DNA from: Paenibacillus tepidiphilus | GTDB lineage: Bacteria > Bacillota > Bacilli > Paenibacillales > Paenibacillaceae | Direction of reading: 5' to 3' | NCBI RefSeq assembly: GCF_008635795.1 | Contig: NZ_VWRQ01000017.1 | Location: 1 to 64,000 of the forward strand | DNA length: 64,000 bases | Part shown: positions 61,271 through 64,000 of the stretch, piece after piece | Numbering within the stretch: position 1 is the stretch's first letter | Layout: each line of letters begins with the position of its first letter | Position numbers and translations under genes: made by a program | Notes under the pieces: generated by a model | What the model was told of the DNA's origin: nothing | What the model saw: the letters and a program-made list of their open reading frames with translations, nothing else | Database searches by the model: none

Positions 61271-61351
61271 TTAGAACTTCCCTTTCTTGCCGGCCAGCTG
61301 CACGATCATAATGACAAGGACGAGCAGGGCAATGAGCTGATCTGTACTCAT
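61271..61351 (-). CDS. 26-residue single-pass membrane peptide
   Basis: The frame MSTDQLIALLVLVIMIVQLA ending GKKGKF encodes one membrane helix with a basic tail. GGAGG lies 11 bases before the ATG at 61351, and a strong hairpin follows the stop. A longer start at 61369 is possible. Too short for normal gene calls. Resembles in style small sporulation or membrane peptides; family not identified. Confidence 0.5.
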   Translation of the reverse strand: MSTDQLIALLVLVIMIVQLAGKKGKF

Positions 61352-61532
61352 CTCGGTCCGGGCCTCCATTCCTCTAGTGGACTGGCTCCTTCGGACCGGC
61401 ATCTCCTCTCCCGGGGCGGATGCTGCTCTGTTCCCTATGCTTCAATCTATGACACCGTTAATGCCGTTAGTACCTAACCGGGTAAATAATTAATGAAGTT
61501 GCCAAAAATGCTGTAAAGAAATAAAAGCAGTA

Positions 61533-61560
61533 TTGTGAAGCCGGAAGACTCTCTTATAAT
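61533..61560 (+). promoter_or_regulatory. Candidate sigma-A promoter
   Basis: TTGTGA, 16 bases, TATAAT (61555-61560). Faces a short frame at 61624 and, further on, the ArsB-like gene. Confidence 0.6.
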
Positions 61561-61623
61561 AGAAACATACTATTTAATTTGAATAAAAGAACAGCACACA
61601 AGAGTGGAGGTTAAAGGGGGAGC

Positions 61624-61680
61624 ATGAACTGTCAACGGATCACAGGCGCTAACGCAAATAGGTCGATTTTGGCAAACTAA
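61624..61680 (+). CDS. Short frame behind a strong ribosome binding site
   Basis: 18 residues (MNCQRITGANANRSILAN) start just after AAAGGGGGAG. The last half lies in the repeat-like sequence at 61645-61740, so it may be a leader frame or the start of a gene broken by the repeat. Confidence 0.3.
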   Translation: MNCQRITGANANRSILAN

Positions 61681-61740
61681 TTTTGGCGGTTTTATGGATT
61701 TCAGCCATCTAATTCGATTTTCCAACTGGGCAGCTATTTG
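61645..61740. repeat. Dispersed AT-rich intergenic repeat, copy 2
   Basis: Contains GGTCGATTTTGGCAAACTAA, GGATTTCAGCCATCTAATTC and GATTTTCCAACTGGGCAGC, related to words of the block at 57046-57285. The 61741-61941 stretch that follows has no other feature. Confidence 0.45.
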
Positions 61741-61941
61741 CTGCTATGAAACCAACGGCCAAATGGCTGTAATAAAGAACCAGGGACACAGTACCGGGGA
61801 GTCCAGAACAGTGCGCCAGTTACTATGCTCAAGAAATTCAAAGGTCTACATAAAGCGGTAATCAAAGCTTGAGAGAGATAATTTTAAACTGGGAGTGTTT
61901 GTGTACATGTCATTGTGCAGCAGCGTGCGGGAGGCTATTCT

Positions 61942-63231
61942 GTGGTATTTATCGCTTGTCTGATTTTTATTGTTACTTTGTTCTTTGTTATCTGGCAGCC
62001 GCGAAAGCTGTCGATTGGCTGGTCCGCCTGCGCCGGAGCGGTCTTGTCCCTGCTGGCCGGTACGGTAAGCTTCAGGGATGTGCTCGATGTGACCGGCATC
62101 GTCTGGAATGCGACACTGGCCTTTGTGGCGATCATTCTGATCTCGCTGATCCTCGACCGGATCGGCTTCTTCGAATGGGCAGCGCTGCATATGGCTGCGG
62201 CAGCCCGGGGCAACGGAGTGCGGATGTTTATCTACGTCATCCTGCTGGGTGCGGTTGTGTCCGCCTTCTTTGCCAATGACGGAGCGGCGCTGATCCTCAC
62301 GCCGATTGTGCTGGCAATGGTGCGGGCGCTGGATTTTGACGAACGGAAGGTATTTCCGTTCATCATGGCCAGCGGGTTCATCGCCGATACCACTTCGCTG
62401 CCGCTGCTCGTCAGCAATCTGGTCAATATCGTGTCCGCCGATTTCTTCGGCATCGGCTTTATGGAGTATGCGGGACATATGCTGCTGCCGACCGTCTTCT
62501 CTCTGGGAGCAAGCCTTCTGGTCTTATACCTTTATTTCCGCCGGAGCATTCCCGGCCGTTTCGACGCTTCCGGACTGAAAGCGCCGCGCGAAGCAATCAC
62601 AGATCCGCGCATGTTCAAGCTGTCCTGGTGGGTACTGGGGGTGCTGCTCGCCGGCTATTTCATCAGTGAGTTCATGAACATACCGGTATCTCTGGTAGCC
62701 GGCGTAGTAGCACTGTGCTTCCTGCTGATGGCCAGACGCAGCCCGGCGGTGAAGACGATGGAAGTGGTCAAGGGAGCCCCGTGGGCCATTGTGTTCTTCT
62801 CCATCGGTATGTACGTCGTCGTATATGGACTACGCAATGCAGGTCTGACCGATGTGCTGGCTGAATGGATTCAGGCGGCGGCACGGCAGGGGCTGTTCGC
62901 TGCTACGATGGGGATGGGCTTTCTGGCCGCTGTGATCTCTTCGGTCATGAACAATCTGCCGACGGTCCTGATCGGCGCGCTGGCAATTGATGCTGCGGAT
63001 ACATCGGGACTGATCAAGGAAGCCTTAATCTATGCCAATGTTATCGGCTCGGATCTTGGTCCGAAGATTACGCCGATCGGCTCGCTGGCGACGCTGCTGT
63101 GGCTGCATGTGCTCTCCTCCAAGGGCGTGAAAATCTCCTGGGGCACTTATTTTAAGACAGGCGTCGTGCTGACGGTCCCTACGCTGTTCCTGACCCTGCT
63201 TGGTCTGTATCTGGGACTCAAGCTGTTCTGA
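61942..63231 (+). CDS. ArsB-family arsenite/anion permease
   Basis: 429 residues, ~11-12 membrane segments. Typical: VIWQPRKLSIGWSACAGAVL, FFANDGAALILTPIVLAM (the DGA loop), NIVSADFFGIGFMEYAGHML, and NNLPTVLIGALAID then SDLGPKITPIGSLATLLWLH. Exports arsenite or takes part in anion transport. No arsR, arsC or arsA is adjacent, so arsenic use is not confirmed. GTG 61942 is seven bases after CGGGAGG; a GTG at 61915 would add nine residues. Confidence 0.85.
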   Translation: MVFIACLIFIVTLFFVIWQPRKLSIGWSACAGAVLSLLAGTVSFRDVLDVTGIVWNATLAFVAIILISLILDRIGFFEWAALHMAAAARGNGVRMFIYVILLGAVVSAFFANDGAALILTPIVLAMVRALDFDERKVFPFIMASGFIADTTSLPLLVSNLVNIVSADFFGIGFMEYAGHMLLPTVFSLGASLLVLYLYFRRSIPGRFDASGLKAPREAITDPRMFKLSWWVLGVLLAGYFISEFMNIPVSLVAGVVALCFLLMARRSPAVKTMEVVKGAPWAIVFFSIGMYVVVYGLRNAGLTDVLAEWIQAAARQGLFAATMGMGFLAAVISSVMNNLPTVLIGALAIDAADTSGLIKEALIYANVIGSDLGPKITPIGSLATLLWLHVLSSKGVKISWGTYFKTGVVLTVPTLFLTLLGLYLGLKLF

Positions 63232-63295
63232 TGTCAGGCTATGTTATGACCGGTCTTTACAAGGACAGGCCGTATTTGGTATTCTGAATCCAATT

Positions 63296-63599
63296 CATTC
63301 ACAAACGCGATGACGAGAAGAGTAGATAAAGCATTCCTTCACAGAGAGCCCCTGTTGCTGAAAGGGGGCAGGGAAGACTTTGTTGAACCAAGCCTCTGAG
63401 CGGCGGACCGGAACCGGGTATTGATCAGCCGGGGATGGTGCGACAGGCGCTCCTGTTACAGAGCTAGAGTATAACCCTTGCCGGGCAGGCAAGGCCGTAC
63501 TTGATGAGATTAATATGGCGACATATTAATAAACCTGGGGTGGCACCGCGAGAACTTCGTCCCCAAGACAGATGTCTTGGAGGTGAGGTTTTTTTTGTA
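63296..63599 (+). promoter_or_regulatory. T-box leader of glnS (specifier CAA, Gln)
   Basis: Stem I has GATGACGAGAAGAGTAG (63308-63325) with the AGTA loop-E motif and the CAGAGAG / GTTGCTG apical signals. The specifier CAA is at 63389-63391 (GAAC-CAA-GCCTCTGAG). The T-box proper TGGGGTGGCACCGCG is at 63536-63550. The terminator CCCCAAGAC / GTCTTGGAGG with eight T residues ends near 63599. Uncharged tRNA-Gln(TTG) would stabilise the antiterminator and turn on the synthetase. Stem I pairing was read by eye. Confidence 0.9.
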
Positions 63600-63650
63600 T
63601 GCGGCGACTGGGCTGCGCGGTGACGACTATATAACCGGGAGGAATGAATA

Positions 63651-64000
63651 ATGAACGCTGATACTGGTACAAATGCGGATATGAACACGAATAGAGGCAC
63701 CTCTGCGGAAGCACCGGCGGAGAATTTTATGGAGCGGCTGATTCGCGAGGATATGGAGGCCGGAACCTTCAGCCGAGAGGTCTGCACCAGGTTCCCTCCT
63801 GAACCCAACGGTTACCTTCATATCGGCAGTGCCTTTGCCATACTGACGAATTACACGCTGGCTCAAGCTTTTAAGGGGCGGTTTCACTTGCGGTTTGACG
63901 ACACGAATCCGCTCAAAGAGGATATGGAATACGTCAATGCGATCCTTGAAGACATGGAATGGCTGGGGGCAAATCCCGGCGGCCATATTTATTACGGCTC
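63651..64000 (+). CDS. glnS: Glutaminyl-tRNA synthetase, N-terminal part (cut by window end)
   Basis: The first 116 codons. After a low-complexity ~24-residue N-terminus comes NFMERLIREDMEAG, TRFPPEPNGYLHIGSA (positions 47-61) and RFDDTNPLKEDMEYV. The class I signature reads HIGS instead of HIGH. Arg-Phe-Asp-Asp and PPEPNG mark the GlnRS/GluRS group and the context (Gln T-box) points to GlnRS. GGGAGG eight bases before the ATG. Many Firmicutes lack GlnRS and make Gln-tRNA through GatCAB, so the gene is notable. The rest lies outside. Confidence 0.82.
   Translation, partial: MNADTGTNADMNTNRGTSAEAPAENFMERLIREDMEAGTFSREVCTRFPPEPNGYLHIGSAFAILTNYTLAQAFKGRFHLRFDDTNPLKEDMEYVNAILEDMEWLGANPGGHIYYG

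Noticed and set aside
61103..61477. 124-residue frame on the plus strand
   Set aside because: Overlaps the end of the HAEG gene and a hairpin, has no site for translation, and its sequence is not protein-like.

Overview
The window looks like a Paenibacillus chromosome (Firmicutes, Bacillales). The evidence is the linked block sigW-rsiW-cdaA-cdaR-glmM-glmS with a glmS ribozyme, a bacillithiol gene pair (yojF-bshB2), a CotF-like spore coat protein, T-box control of an aminoacyl-tRNA synthetase, several copper-amine-oxidase-type 'stalk' domains, and moderately high GC with strong AGGAGG ribosome binding sites. All family calls come from reading motifs; no database search was run.

Layout. 1-1537: the 3' end of an rRNA operon (23S tail, 5S) followed by 12 tRNA genes and a terminator. 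1584-18907: a PBSX-like element with an ImmA-type protease and Xre repressor on the minus strand, an ArpU/Xpf-like activator, and then directly a contractile-tail operon: tail terminator, YqzN/YkzM, sheath, tube, frameshifted chaperone, tape measure, LysM baseplate protein, hub, DUF2577, DUF2634, baseplate J, DUF2313, a 1242-residue fibre, XkdW-like and XkdX. A lysis cassette (XhlA, M15 endopeptidase, holin) ends it. No terminase, portal, capsid or integrase gene is present, so the locus reads as a headless phage-tail particle (R-type tailocin) and is the most interesting system here. 19248-22040: ppc, followed by GC-rich 66-bp tandem repeats. 22836-30545: the envelope-stress, c-di-AMP and amino-sugar block. 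30546-32150: an AT-rich islet with a membrane protein and an unidentified small ORF.

32157-45575 is a mosaic of metabolic and regulatory genes: amidase, stalk-domain protein, ROK sugar kinase, coat protein, AraC regulator divergent from a GH31 glycosidase, chemoreceptor, methyltransferase, and a SigY-like operon (ECF sigma, membrane anti-sigma candidate, ABC ATPase, permease). 45902-46953 is yojF-bshB2. It is followed by a convergent stand-alone EndoU-type ribonuclease candidate resembling the eukaryotic XendoU family, a spermidine-synthase-like methyltransferase, a MarR regulator whose mRNA appears leaderless, an epoxide hydrolase, and a macrodomain gene fragment. 51259-56300 holds a GntR regulator divergent from a phosphonate-type ABC transporter operon (SBP, two permeases, ATPase) that ends with a Tyr/Ser phosphatase. 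56482-61134 has two lipoproteins, an LLM flavin oxidoreductase and a protein with 18 HAEG-type repeats ending in a phage-type autoproteolytic chaperone domain. 61942-64000 holds an ArsB-like permease and a T-box-controlled, divergent glnS that runs off the window.

Functional links: the rRNA/tRNA operon carries a rare tRNA-Gln(CTG), and the window closes with a GlnRS whose T-box specifier reads CAA. The sigW, c-di-AMP and GlmM/GlmS genes all serve the cell wall. The tail element carries its own regulator pair and lysis genes.
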